Shown: positions 6,873 to 15,348, counted from the stretch's first letter. The stretch: DNA of 64,000 nt from Fictibacillus barbaricus (GCF_014635025.1 NZ_BMCE01000002.1:1-64000), one strand, 5' to 3'. Notes: generated by a model not told the origin, from the sequence alone. Numbers and translations: made by a program.

Positions 6873-8162
6873 TCACTTTTTTATTCCAGCTTTCCTAAAA
6901 ACTATTTCCCTTAAGGATTGATAGTCATAAGCATCTTTCTCTACAGGCTGTTCTCTGTATGCCTTCTCTCTTCCAGGTCCACCATTAATATAGTTCGCAA
7001 AGTTTACTTCCCATATTAATGTATGTTTATGGATAAGACCTTGATCGATTAGATTCTGTGCAAAATTATTTCTAATTGGTCTTAGTTCATCATTCCAAAG
7101 GGATGTACTTATATCTATTACTTTTTGTAAATCCTTCAGCCCGATATTTATTCCCTTTTCATTCATTTCTTTAATGAATTGATTACTCCTCCTTACAAGG
7201 TCAATACCCCCTATATTCCCACCTAAGTGTTGATCTATTAGATCAAAAACTTCTAAAGTCATTCCGTTTCTTTCTAACATTGCTTTTTTTCTTTCATCGG
7301 ATATACGCTGCCATGCTGGGTTCTCATTAATACGATTATTCTTTTGTTCTATTTGATATGCTTGATAAACATGAGCCGATTCATGGGCAATGTCGGATAA
7401 CAAGCTAAAAGCGGACATGAGTTTGCTTTCTTTAAATGTAATCGTACGTACAATCTTTCCATCTTTATTTCTTCTTTCCTCGTATTTGGCTTCTGTACCC
7501 TCTCCAAATTCTTCATCCTTGCCAAATGTCACAACTACTTCTATAAGGTCAACCCCTTGTATTCGGTATTCATAATTAAAGTAATTTTTAAGCTCCTCTT
7601 TCTTCTGATCTTCAGTTAGATTTACCCAATTCTCTTCTTTAAATGGGGTAAAGTCATATTCCCCTTCATCTTCCGTCACTGTAACTGATTCGTTTGATGG
7701 TCCGGTTATTTGATTTTGGCCTAAATAGTGACTCAACAATTCGATCTTTTCATCTATTTTTCCTATCGTTTCCTCTGCCGTACCGGTTAGTTCCTGACTA
7801 TGATAGGACTTCTTCCAAACCTCAGCTTGGTAATAAAAATTAGAGCACAAGTACTTGAATCTATCCAGATCGATCTGAGCTTCTTCACGCTCGTTCCTTG
7901 CTTTCATCCACTGAGCATATTCATACGAACAATCATTGTTTTCATTGCTTTCGCATATTCGTAAATCTCTTTCCGCTTCTAATAGGTTTTGCTCACGTTC
8001 TTCCAGTACGGCCTCTAGCACCCGTCTTAATTCATTCAGCTTTTCTTCCATTTGGTTAATTGTGGACTCAACATCCTCAGAGGCATTCATGATATAGAAG
8101 CTGAGAAGGAGGAGTGAGCTCCTAAACTCGGATAACGCTTCTGCTGAGACATGTACATCCAC
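6873..8162 (-). CDS. Putative type VII-secreted protein with HExxH metalloprotease-like domain
   Basis: A 429-aa protein, not recognised by name. Residues 1-150 are long amphipathic helices (coiled coil: NQMEEKLNELRRVLEAVLEE), like the helical leader domains of type VII substrates. A Ser/Thr/acidic linker follows at about 150-175. The C-terminal domain has SDIAHESAHVYQAYQ, an HExxH zinc site at residues 260-264. PVEKDAYDYQ near 407-415 offers Glu408 as a possible third ligand. No signal peptide. The GTG start abuts the ATPase stop, so it is the last gene of the cassette. Probable role: an exported peptidase toxin or processing enzyme. No immunity gene is visible downstream. Confidence 0.6.
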   Translation of the reverse strand: MDVHVSAEALSEFRSSLLLLSFYIMNASEDVESTINQMEEKLNELRRVLEAVLEEREQNLLEAERDLRICESNENNDCSYEYAQWMKARNEREEAQIDLDRFKYLCSNFYYQAEVWKKSYHSQELTGTAEETIGKIDEKIELLSHYLGQNQITGPSNESVTVTEDEGEYDFTPFKEENWVNLTEDQKKEELKNYFNYEYRIQGVDLIEVVVTFGKDEEFGEGTEAKYEERRNKDGKIVRTITFKESKLMSAFSLLSDIAHESAHVYQAYQIEQKNNRINENPAWQRISDERKKAMLERNGMTLEVFDLIDQHLGGNIGGIDLVRRSNQFIKEMNEKGINIGLKDLQKVIDISTSLWNDELRPIRNNFAQNLIDQGLIHKHTLIWEVNFANYINGGPGREKAYREQPVEKDAYDYQSLREIVFRKAGIKK

Positions 8163-11100
8163 TTAAGTTAACCTGCCTTCTATAGATTGTTTAACGTGAG
8201 ATGTGATCTTCTGAACAAAGCTATTTCTCCAGTTGACTCCAGGAAACTCAAAAGGCTGGAACTTAAAGAAATCACCTTTCGGGCTTTTGTATAGCGCACT
8301 GTTCCTTTTAAGGGACGCAGCATACTCTTCACCTAAGTATACTCTGGATTCTTCTACGCGTAATCTGCAAGCTACTCTATGGCCAAACGTTTTAATACGC
8401 GGGTTGTTCCCTGTTAGATCTGCAAGGTTATGGTTTGTATCACACCAACCAATAACGTAGATTCCATAAGAAGGTCCGAATTTTACCAACTCAAGAAATT
8501 TTGTATTCGCTGATAGCTGTGGCATATACCCTTCTGATGGTATGGCTGCATCATCAACAGGCGCAGTTGGTTTGCGAAGTGAGAACACCGCTGGTGATGG
8601 TAGAGGTGCCGTAGATTTTCCTGAAACTTGGACGACTGTCGTATCATATAACGCATTAATGCGCTGGACCCCATGGATAAAGAAGAAACAAGGAGTGTCT
8701 TTACGGCTCGTTCCTTTTTTACGGTCATTCATCTCCCTGTGCAGTTCATCCAATCGTTCTATCACTTCTGAATCAGCGTAAACCGTATCAACGTGACCTT
8801 GCAATTCCGCAACGAGGTTATCAAAAGCATCGTTCGTCTCTTTATATGCAGAAGAAAAGTCGGCGATTATTATCTTTTTTTCTGTGACATGTGGCAGATT
8901 TACTCGGAAATGGTAGAGAACCGAACAGAGAGAACTATACAGAATTTTTCTTGCCAGCTCCTCATCCTGGCCCACGATCATCATATTATCCTCACTCTTA
9001 GAATGCAGTTCGATCATTGAATAAGGGGGTGACACACGGTTGGATTTCCCAAGCCATAAGGTGATGGTGCGAGACTTCTTGCTGGATGGGTCGAGTGCTG
9101 TGTTAAACGGTATGTTTGCTTCCTCGATGCTTTCAATGGACTGGCTGAGGAACACACGCGCATCATATGTGTTACCTTTTTTAAGACCGTGTTCATGGAT
9201 GGCTTTAAGGGTTACCTCCTGGTTTACCTTATCTAGATAGGCGACTTTAAAAAGTACGTTTGGCGCATACCCCGCATCACTGTTATAGATAGCCGCTCCC
9301 GTTTCCTGTCCTAGGCGGGCGATCCCTTTATAGTTATCTTCACCCAGTAGGATCCTTGCATCTTTTTCATCTGCCTTTAACCCGATTCGAACAGCCATCT
9401 GCTCCCTGGTTTGAGGCTCAAAGGAAGAATTTACGGCACTTGAGATACTTTGAGAAGCTAAGATCACATGGATTCCAAATGACCGTCCCCTTCTTACCAG
9501 GTCTTCCATCATTGATCCACATGAACGGGCGATCGTTCTGTCCCGCTGAGTATCGAACAATACTTGGAATTCATCAATGATCAGAAGGATTCGAGGCATG
9601 ATCTCACCCGTTTTTAATCGGTAATTGGTGATATTCTGCACAGAGTGTTCTTTAAAGATCGTCCCCCGACGTTCTAGTTCGTTCACTAGTTCCTTTAGGA
9701 TGGTCTCACCGAATTCTTGCTCGCTCTCTAGCGCAAGTAGTTTCATGTGAGGGATTTGATAGTTAGCATAGTCCATGAATTCTACGCCTTCTTTAAAGTC
9801 TAATAAGTAAAAAATCAGTTCATCTGGACTGTAATTAACACAAGCACTGGTAATCAAGGTATGGAGAAGTGTGGTCTTCCCGGAACCCGTCTTCCCCGCA
9901 ATAAGCGCATGATGTGAGGTGTTTACGCCAAATACGAGCTCATGCGTATTTCCTTCGGCCTTTCCGATGGGGATTGTTAAGGTGTGCAAGCTGCTTTTGG
10001 AAAACCAAGTGTCAGGGGCAATAACTGAAAATGGCGTACCTGTCTTGTTTGCCTCATCGACCTGTTTTCCTAGTTGATCCATGAACTTGATTAATTGTGG
10101 GAGCGGCGGTGGTGATGCAAAATCAAATCGTACCTCGTGTGAAGTAGAGGAAAGATATAGTTCACTCTCTTGAGAACGAATATGTACGGCATAATCGGCA
10201 AGTTTTTCAATCGTTTGTATGAATTTACCTTTATCGTAGCTGCTAACATGCTTATCACTGTAAGCTACGATGGTATGGACACCGCATTTTGGACCGTTCG
10301 CTGCAATATATAAAAGCTTTTCAATCATATCTGTCGAGAAATTCTTAGGAAAATCCAGGATTACGAGTAATTTATAACTTTCCGCGTTCTCCTTTGCATA
10401 GTGGTTGTATTGGTAGATGTTTGAGTACCCTAAACCTGAAGAGAGTTTAAATTGGATGACTTGATCTATATGCATATACATTTCATCCAGCGCTTGATTA
10501 ATGGCTGCTTGACTGGTGTAAACCTTTTTTCCGACGATCTTTTCATCTTTCGAAGATAATCTCATAAACGGAGAGAAGATGGTGCCTGCATTTTTTGGGT
10601 CGATAAAGGTGCAGTGTAACGCTGTTGGAGGCAGTTGCGCCAGCATTCTGGCTACAAGCGCTTGTACACCGCGATAGACCGTTTCCTCTGTCTCATGATC
10701 CGTATCAATGAGAAGTGAGCAGCAATCGCTAAATCGTAATGCATAAGGGAGGGTTAGCAAACCATCACTCATCCAGTCAGCATACCGGTTTGTAACAATC
10801 TCTTGTAGATGATCAAACGTATCAAGATCATTGATCTTCTTCAAGATAAAGCCTATTTTTATGGTAGGCTCTTCGTGCGCAGAGGTAGAATATAAAGAGA
10901 AATTGGGTTCTTGCTCGTTTATTTCCATAACGATCTTCATGAGATCTTCTGATGAAACACGTTGATCGAGCTCTTTTCTCAGCCTAACTTTAGCGTCCTC
11001 CTTTTTTGAAGACAGCTCTAAGTCTAGCTGTTCTAACTCCTTTTCTTTTTTTTCATCTAACTCTGAGAGGAGACCGGTACATACCTGAAACCACTCTTCT

Positions 11101-11645
11101 GCTTTTGAATAATAGTCCTGAACAAGTTTGTTGGTCATCTCTAACGAGACACTATTTGATTGAGCTAGCAAACAATTAAGCTCATGATAGATGTGCAGCT
11201 TTTTTTTACCGAAAATGTTTATTAGAGGTTGTTTTATAACTAACTCTGTCGATAATTCCCCAATCCTTTTAAATATCAGTTCTTGTTCTTCGACCGGTTC
11301 TTCGATATTTTCAAAAGGATACACAAAATTTTTAAATAGCTCGTCATTATCCTTATATTTGTTATAATGCGGTGCTAAAAGGGAGAGTTTATCGATAACA
11401 TGTTTACATCTCGAATACAAGAAAGCCCAATAAATAAAATCTTTTTTTGCCTGTCTTTTAAGGTTAAGCTGTTTTCTTCTGTATTCTTTATCCAAGGTTA
11501 TCATCTGTCTTCTATATGAATCGATAATGGACTCTTGATTTTCCTGATACTTTTTTACAACAGGATCTAAAGAGCTTACATTTTCACTGATACTCATTTG
11601 GATCATGCAAATAGAATCATAGATGGTTCGAGCATATTGGTTCAT
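8163..11645 (-). CDS. FtsK/SpoIIIE (EssC-like) secretion ATPase
   Basis: A 1160-aa protein. Residues 1-250 are charged helices with no convincing membrane span. Three RecA-like modules follow. The first (about 290-500) lacks a Walker A. The second carries GKTGSGKTT at 584-592 and LLIIDEF with the DE pair at 691-692, plus LVRRGRSFGIHVILASQS. The third (about 860-1140) is again degenerate. EssC/EccC proteins also have three modules but with membrane spans and, in Firmicutes, N-terminal FHA domains, both missing here. It probably powers export of the WXG100-like proteins and the HExxH protein. Start codon overlaps the previous gene's stop by 4 nt. Confidence 0.85.
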   Translation of the reverse strand: MNQYARTIYDSICMIQMSISENVSSLDPVVKKYQENQESIIDSYRRQMITLDKEYRRKQLNLKRQAKKDFIYWAFLYSRCKHVIDKLSLLAPHYNKYKDNDELFKNFVYPFENIEEPVEEQELIFKRIGELSTELVIKQPLINIFGKKKLHIYHELNCLLAQSNSVSLEMTNKLVQDYYSKAEEWFQVCTGLLSELDEKKEKELEQLDLELSSKKEDAKVRLRKELDQRVSSEDLMKIVMEINEQEPNFSLYSTSAHEEPTIKIGFILKKINDLDTFDHLQEIVTNRYADWMSDGLLTLPYALRFSDCCSLLIDTDHETEETVYRGVQALVARMLAQLPPTALHCTFIDPKNAGTIFSPFMRLSSKDEKIVGKKVYTSQAAINQALDEMYMHIDQVIQFKLSSGLGYSNIYQYNHYAKENAESYKLLVILDFPKNFSTDMIEKLLYIAANGPKCGVHTIVAYSDKHVSSYDKGKFIQTIEKLADYAVHIRSQESELYLSSTSHEVRFDFASPPPLPQLIKFMDQLGKQVDEANKTGTPFSVIAPDTWFSKSSLHTLTIPIGKAEGNTHELVFGVNTSHHALIAGKTGSGKTTLLHTLITSACVNYSPDELIFYLLDFKEGVEFMDYANYQIPHMKLLALESEQEFGETILKELVNELERRGTIFKEHSVQNITNYRLKTGEIMPRILLIIDEFQVLFDTQRDRTIARSCGSMMEDLVRRGRSFGIHVILASQSISSAVNSSFEPQTREQMAVRIGLKADEKDARILLGEDNYKGIARLGQETGAAIYNSDAGYAPNVLFKVAYLDKVNQEVTLKAIHEHGLKKGNTYDARVFLSQSIESIEEANIPFNTALDPSSKKSRTITLWLGKSNRVSPPYSMIELHSKSEDNMMIVGQDEELARKILYSSLCSVLYHFRVNLPHVTEKKIIIADFSSAYKETNDAFDNLVAELQGHVDTVYADSEVIERLDELHREMNDRKKGTSRKDTPCFFFIHGVQRINALYDTTVVQVSGKSTAPLPSPAVFSLRKPTAPVDDAAIPSEGYMPQLSANTKFLELVKFGPSYGIYVIGWCDTNHNLADLTGNNPRIKTFGHRVACRLRVEESRVYLGEEYAASLKRNSALYKSPKGDFFKFQPFEFPGVNWRNSFVQKITSHVKQSIEGRLT

Positions 11646-11971
11646 AAATCCAACCCCCTTTCCTTAGCAAATACTTCAAGATCAAGTACCGCTACATATA
11701 AGTCGCGCAACGAAAAAAGGAGTTCTGTACCAGAAGACAAGATTGGCTCTACGACATCCTCCTCAAATTTGGTGCGTCGTGTATCCTTCCACTCTTTCTC
11801 TAAAGCGACCCACGTATCCCTAAAAGTAACGTAACTCCTTTCATATTCTTTAAGATTTGTAAGAAGGTTTGAAGTATAGGGCACATTTAACACCACCACT
11901 TTTGGATTTGAACTGCTAGTAAATTTAGAGAACGTTTGCAACGAATTATTAGATCTAATCGTCTTTATCAA
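11642..11971 (-). CDS. Small W-K-D motif helical protein, second WXG100-like partner
   Basis: A protein of up to 109 aa, predicted mostly helical. EWKDTRRTKFEEDVVEPI near residues 60-77 aligns by motif with VWRDAQYEKFGDNLDML of the WXG100-like protein upstream (W, K/R, D, and F eight residues after W). I infer that it is a divergent WXG100-type hairpin and a partner of that protein. The TTG start overlaps the membrane protein gene by 17 nt and has no clear ribosome site, so translation is probably coupled; the exact start is uncertain. It overlaps the ATPase start by 4 nt. Confidence 0.65.
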   Translation of the reverse strand: MIKTIRSNNSLQTFSKFTSSSNPKVVVLNVPYTSNLLTNLKEYERSYVTFRDTWVALEKEWKDTRRTKFEEDVVEPILSSGTELLFSLRDLYVAVLDLEVFAKERGLDL

Positions 11972-12536
11972 TCAAAGCGATAAAAAGGATAAACGCGATA
12001 AAAAGGATAAACCCGATGAACAGTAACCGTAAGAACCAGCCCATCGCTCCCCATAAAGCTATGACACCCATTGGTATCCCACAAACAATAACTGCTATGC
12101 GCAATGGGAAAAGTAGACTCCTAACACATATCCTACCTTCAAGATTAGGGGTGTTCTTTTTAATGGTCCTGTAGGTTAATAGGAATCCATATAGACCACA
12201 ACTCAACCCTGTAATCAGACGGACCGTCCAGCTTTCATTACTGAAGAATAAATTTACAATGAGGGTACTGCCTAAGATACTATAGAGGAGTACGGATAGG
12301 ATAATCGTCCTCTTTATAATCGTTTCTTCTTTAGCTTGTATTGCAACAAACAATAGCCCAGTATCCAATTTCATATACGCTTCACAGGCTTCAGATAACC
12401 TTTTACTCGAGTCATCATAGTGTTCAATGATTTTATCCAGTTTGTTTTCTCCAATGTCCTTGAGGAGCATTTCATTACTAAGGTCGAGATCAATATCTAC
12501 CTTTGACCATCCATTAAGCACATCATCTGGTTTCAT
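11955..12536 (-). CDS. Membrane protein of the type VII-like cassette
   Basis: A 193-aa protein not recognised as any known Ess/Esa component. Residues 1-75 are soluble and acidic-helical (DDVLNGWSKVDIDLDLSNEM). Four to five hydrophobic segments follow, ending in a short cytoplasmic IDKDD tail. The ATG at 12534-12536 is chosen because GGAAGGAAGAGGG precedes it. The last span contains a tandem 18-bp duplication (11977-12012) giving a repeated FILFIA. As the only membrane protein of the cassette, it is the obvious candidate to anchor the otherwise soluble ATPase. Confidence 0.7.
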   Translation of the reverse strand: MKPDDVLNGWSKVDIDLDLSNEMLLKDIGENKLDKIIEHYDDSSKRLSEACEAYMKLDTGLLFVAIQAKEETIIKRTIILSVLLYSILGSTLIVNLFFSNESWTVRLITGLSCGLYGFLLTYRTIKKNTPNLEGRICVRSLLFPLRIAVIVCGIPMGVIALWGAMGWFLRLLFIGFILFIAFILFIALIDKDD

Positions 12537-12598
12537 AGCCCTCTTCCTTCCCAAAAACGTTAAACAAAAACAATAAATGAGTTGTAATTACACCCATA

Positions 12599-12632
12599 AT
12601 AAAAATAAAATCCACTTGAGGTACAAGTAGAT
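12599..12632 (-). terminator. Intergenic attenuator between the WXG100-like gene and the rest of the cassette
   Basis: On the minus strand ATCTACTTG, loop TACCT, CAAGTGGAT, then TTTATTTTTAT: a 9-bp stem with a U-rich tail. It follows the WXG100-like stop by about 40 nt and precedes the membrane protein gene. A leaky terminator here would make the small protein far more abundant than the ATPase. Confidence 0.7.
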
Positions 12633-12669
12633 TATCTTTCTGATTTTCGTCTTGAGATCACTATGTATA

Positions 12670-12939
12670 CTACTTTAAATATTCATCTAGAATGTTCGCT
12701 TTTCCATCCAGATGTCGGGCATATTGATCAAATGCAGGTACTGCGTTACTTATATGCTTGATTAGCATATCCAGGTTGTCTCCGAACTTTTCGTACTGAG
12801 CATCTCTCCAAACTGAACCCACGCCTGAATGTGCACTTAGTAACTGTCCGAGCAATTGCTCTTGACTATCAATAAAACTCCTGATTTGTTGAGCGTATTG
12901 TCTTAGTGCCTCTGGTGAGTTATTAACGTTTCCTGACAA
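12670..12939 (-). CDS. WXG100-like (ESAT-6 family) secreted small protein
   Basis: An 89-aa two-helix hairpin protein. The turn motif is W-R-D (SVWRDAQYEKF) rather than W-x-G, at mid-length as in the family. There is no signal peptide. WXG100 proteins are exported as dimers by FtsK-like ATPases and also act as adaptors. The TTG start at 12937-12939 follows AAAAGGGGGAAG. It is the first gene of the cassette, so it fixes the locus as type VII-related. The C-terminal LDEYLK could carry the export signal, which in this family often includes a Y-x-x-x-D/E type pattern; that part is not clear here. Confidence 0.8.
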   Translation of the reverse strand: MSGNVNNSPEALRQYAQQIRSFIDSQEQLLGQLLSAHSGVGSVWRDAQYEKFGDNLDMLIKHISNAVPAFDQYARHLDGKANILDEYLK

Positions 12940-13196
12940 TGTACTTCCCCCTTTTAATAAGAAATATGGTTGTAGAAAAATTAACCTTAATGATTAATAT
13001 TCTCGGGATTAAAAAAGTATAAGAGACACACCAATTTTCCGTTCTTATTTTTTTCCTTATCTATTCAGTAGATATATATCACAATAATTATAAAAATGTA
13101 ACTAAAAATGGAAAAAATGGTAATTTAGTTTTGATTAAAATGGGCCAAAAGTAAGCTAATCAGCTACTAGTGAATAAAAAATACTGCCTTGAAATC

Positions 13197-13228
13197 TTAT
13201 TCCACAATCTGGCCCGTTTGTTGAATAA
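13197..13228. repeat. Dispersed inverted repeat B, copy 1
   Basis: TTATTCCACAAT, a CTGGCCCG centre and TTTGTTGAATAA form an imperfect palindrome. The same unit recurs at 25786, 27846 and 29412. Its arm TTATTCCACAA is also the outer flank of repeat A. Confidence 0.8.
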
Positions 13229-13333
13229 CAGCTCCACGAATAAAATTGTTAATGAAAAAGCCTCTTTAAAGAATCTTCACTTAAACTAACTTAATATATT
13301 ATTTTTCCAACCGTTATTTGGAATATTAAACAT

Positions 13334-13422
13334 AGACAATTCTTTCGTGTCAATTACTATTAGGGTTAAATTAGGTATTTTTACTGAATTTTTAAGACAC
13401 CACTTTTGTGTCATTAGTTTAG
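13334..13422. repeat. Repeat C, copy 2 (uninterrupted)
   Basis: Same sequence as the ends of 6555-6702 but without the palindromic insert: TTACTATTAGGGTTAAATTA runs straight through the site where the other copy is interrupted. Its right part contains GACACCACTTTTGTGTC, a small hairpin. Confidence 0.75.
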
Positions 13423-13573
13423 TGTTTCAAATTTTTATGGTGTAAATCAAATACGTAGTTACGTTATAAAAAGGAAATATATATTCATACATAGAAACAG
13501 GTACTTATAAATATTTAAAGTCCCCTACAAACAACATAATGAACCCGCCTGCTTGTAGGAGAACCTCTCTTAA

Positions 13574-13830
13574 TTAACGGACGTGGAATTCCTCAAGTAA
13601 CATGGCTTCTGTTTGTGGCATAGTACGACCTAAATGCCAACAACCCATACCACCTAACCCGTATTCCCTTACTAGACGAAACTTTAAAAGGAGACTACGC
13701 GGGTCTTCAAACCATACTTCATGAAGCGCATCCTTATTGTCAACATAACGAAACCAAGGTGCTGCAACTTTTTTATCGTAGTGAACAGAGGTTTGATACC
13801 CTGTATTTAAATCAATTGCAAGTTGTGTGT
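13574..13830 (-). pseudogene. C-terminal remnant of a GH18 (YaaH/SleL-like) glycosidase
   Basis: About 85 codons on the minus strand without a start. The reading VHYDKKVAAPWFRYVD, then HEVWFEDPRSLLFKFRLV and REYGLGGMGCWHLGR matches the end of the GH18 barrel of YaaH-type spore cortex or peptidoglycan N-acetylglucosaminidases, where the expected text is EVWFEDxxS...GLxGxxxWxLG. The catalytic DxxDxDxE motif and any LysM domains are lost. The upstream part dissolves into A/T runs, so the gene is dead. Confidence 0.7.
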
Positions 13831-13966
13831 TTTTTTAAAAAAAGATCCAATCGTAAATTTTTAATTGCCTTTTTGGATTTCTATTCCAAACGACGCTTTT
13901 AAGGATAATGTAAATTGATTAGGTAATTATAAAATATATAAAAACAGATAAGGAAGGTGATTTTTT

Positions 13967-14458
13967 ATGGAGAAAAAAATGTTAAACGGACTTTTTACTT
14001 TATGCATGGTTTCATTACCATTTTTATTCAAAGGTTCAAAAATGAGGGAAAATTTAGTTGTTTTCTTTTCAAAAGGGGTCTTAGCAACGCTAATAGATGC
14101 TTATGTGGTTGGTTCCAAAAGAGTTAAATATCCAGTCCGTCCCTTTCCTAAAATTTTTGGTATAAACATTATTTATAACATGTTGTTTTTCCCACTATTA
14201 AGTGTCATTTGGGTTAAACTATCTTATAATGATAAATTAGGAAAAATTATATTGAAAAGCATGATGTTTAGTATCCCGATGAGTTTCGCTCAATGGTACC
14301 TAGAAAAAAATTCCAGATTATTCAAATGGAAAAAATGGTCTATATTCCATACTTTTGGATCTGTTAGTTTTACATTATTTACGATAAGAGGATTTGTTGC
14401 TTTGATGAAGAGATTGGATAAATTAAAGAATACGTATCTAAATGGAGATACAAATTAA
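13967..14458 (+). CDS. Small integral membrane protein, possibly CBO0543 family
   Basis: A 163-aa protein with four to five hydrophobic segments and basic loops. An AAGGAAGGTGA ribosome site precedes the ATG. The C-terminal half reads WYLEKNSRLFKWKKWSIFHT, which recalls CBO0543-type membrane proteins of Bacilli, but I could not confirm it. It is co-directional with the following membrane gene, 10 nt apart, so they are probably co-transcribed. Function unknown. Confidence 0.6.
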   Translation: MEKKMLNGLFTLCMVSLPFLFKGSKMRENLVVFFSKGVLATLIDAYVVGSKRVKYPVRPFPKIFGINIIYNMLFFPLLSVIWVKLSYNDKLGKIILKSMMFSIPMSFAQWYLEKNSRLFKWKKWSIFHTFGSVSFTLFTIRGFVALMKRLDKLKNTYLNGDTN

Positions 14459-14468
14459 GGTTGATAAT

Positions 14469-14945
14469 ATGAAAAAGACACAAAAGTTAGAAGCAGTACT
14501 TTGGAGCATAGCCCTACCCGGTTTTGGTCAATTGTTAAATGGGCATTTATTAAAGGGAATTATTTTTATTCTTTTAGAAATCATGATTAATGTTATGAGT
14601 TCATTTAACCAAGCAATTATGTTTAGTTTTTTTGGAAAAATAACGGAGGCTAGTAGCGTGATTGAATACCAGTGGCTTATGTTTTATCCATGTGTTTATA
14701 TGTATGCAATATATGATGCTTATAAATTTGCTGAAGGAGAAAATCCTCAATTATCGTTTCTCCCATTTGCTTTTGGAGCCTATTTTGTCACAATAGGGCT
14801 TATATACTCATCTAACTTATTTTTCGGTATATTATTCGGTCCCATCTGGCTACCAATGTTGTTTTTAATACCAGGATTGGCAATTGGATTAATTATTCGT
14901 TATGTGCTGTTAAAATTCATTTATTGTTCAAAAACCGAAGGATAG
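14469..14945 (+). CDS. Small integral membrane protein with PGFGQ motif
   Basis: A 158-aa protein with four predicted spans. The N-terminal LWSIALPGFGQLLNGHLLKG is the glycine-proline turn shared by TM2-like and related small membrane proteins. I start it at the ATG 14469, after AAGGTTGATAAT, rather than at the earlier in-frame ATG inside the upstream gene. Likely in an operon with the preceding gene. Role unknown. The 14946-15113 stretch beyond has a weak hairpin but no gene. Confidence 0.6.
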   Translation: MKKTQKLEAVLWSIALPGFGQLLNGHLLKGIIFILLEIMINVMSSFNQAIMFSFFGKITEASSVIEYQWLMFYPCVYMYAIYDAYKFAEGENPQLSFLPFAFGAYFVTIGLIYSSNLFFGILFGPIWLPMLFLIPGLAIGLIIRYVLLKFIYCSKTEG

Positions 14946-15113
14946 TTTTCATTATGATTCGATTTGTATCATTTTTTCTTATTAAACAAATATCATTTTT
15001 CTCCCAATAAAAAGAAAGATGACCCTCTATGGTCACCATCAATTTAATTGTTAGCTCTAAATAAACTAATATAAGCCATATTTTTCAATGATTTGGACTG
15101 TTCTCTCTTGCAC

Positions 15114-15224
15114 TTAATACGACATCGAGTCATAACTTTGATCACTAACTGATCCATCTATTCTACAAAGAGTTTCTACCTCCCCTTCGTTAAATGGCTT
15201 TCTATTAGTCTTTGTAACTAACAT
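15114..15224 (-). CDS. 36-aa small protein with strong ribosome site
   Basis: A short frame reading MLVTKTNRKPFNEGEVETLC, then an acidic Ser/Asp-rich tail ending SYDSMSY. GAGGTGATTTA lies directly before the ATG, ideal spacing for Bacillus. No signal peptide or membrane segment. The RKPFxEGEVExLC start reads like a folded or protein-binding helix, not random sequence. Not recognised; no operon partner. Confidence 0.4.
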   Translation of the reverse strand: MLVTKTNRKPFNEGEVETLCRIDGSVSDQSYDSMSY

Positions 15225-15348
15225 TAAATCACCTCAATCTATCCGATACTATGAAATCTTGAATACTATAATCCTGATTTCCATTTTACTTTAAAAGAAA
15301 TTACCAATCTAGATTTGGAAGATTCTACTTTTCTGGCTAAAATGTTTC

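Larger units (their letters stand above)
12940..13573. other. Intergenic region with repeats B and C
   Basis: No gene is visible. The AT-rich 12.95-13.15 kb part should hold the promoter of the secretion cassette, though I see no convincing -35/-10 pair. Repeat B copy 1 and repeat C copy 2 lie here. At about 13522-13550 CCTACAA and TTGTAGG form a weak hairpin just after the decayed GH18 gene. Confidence 0.5.

Noticed and set aside
15015-15045. Hairpin GATGACC with GGTCACCATC as a terminator of the 14469 gene
   Set aside because: Bulged stem without a T-tract; not convincing enough to list.
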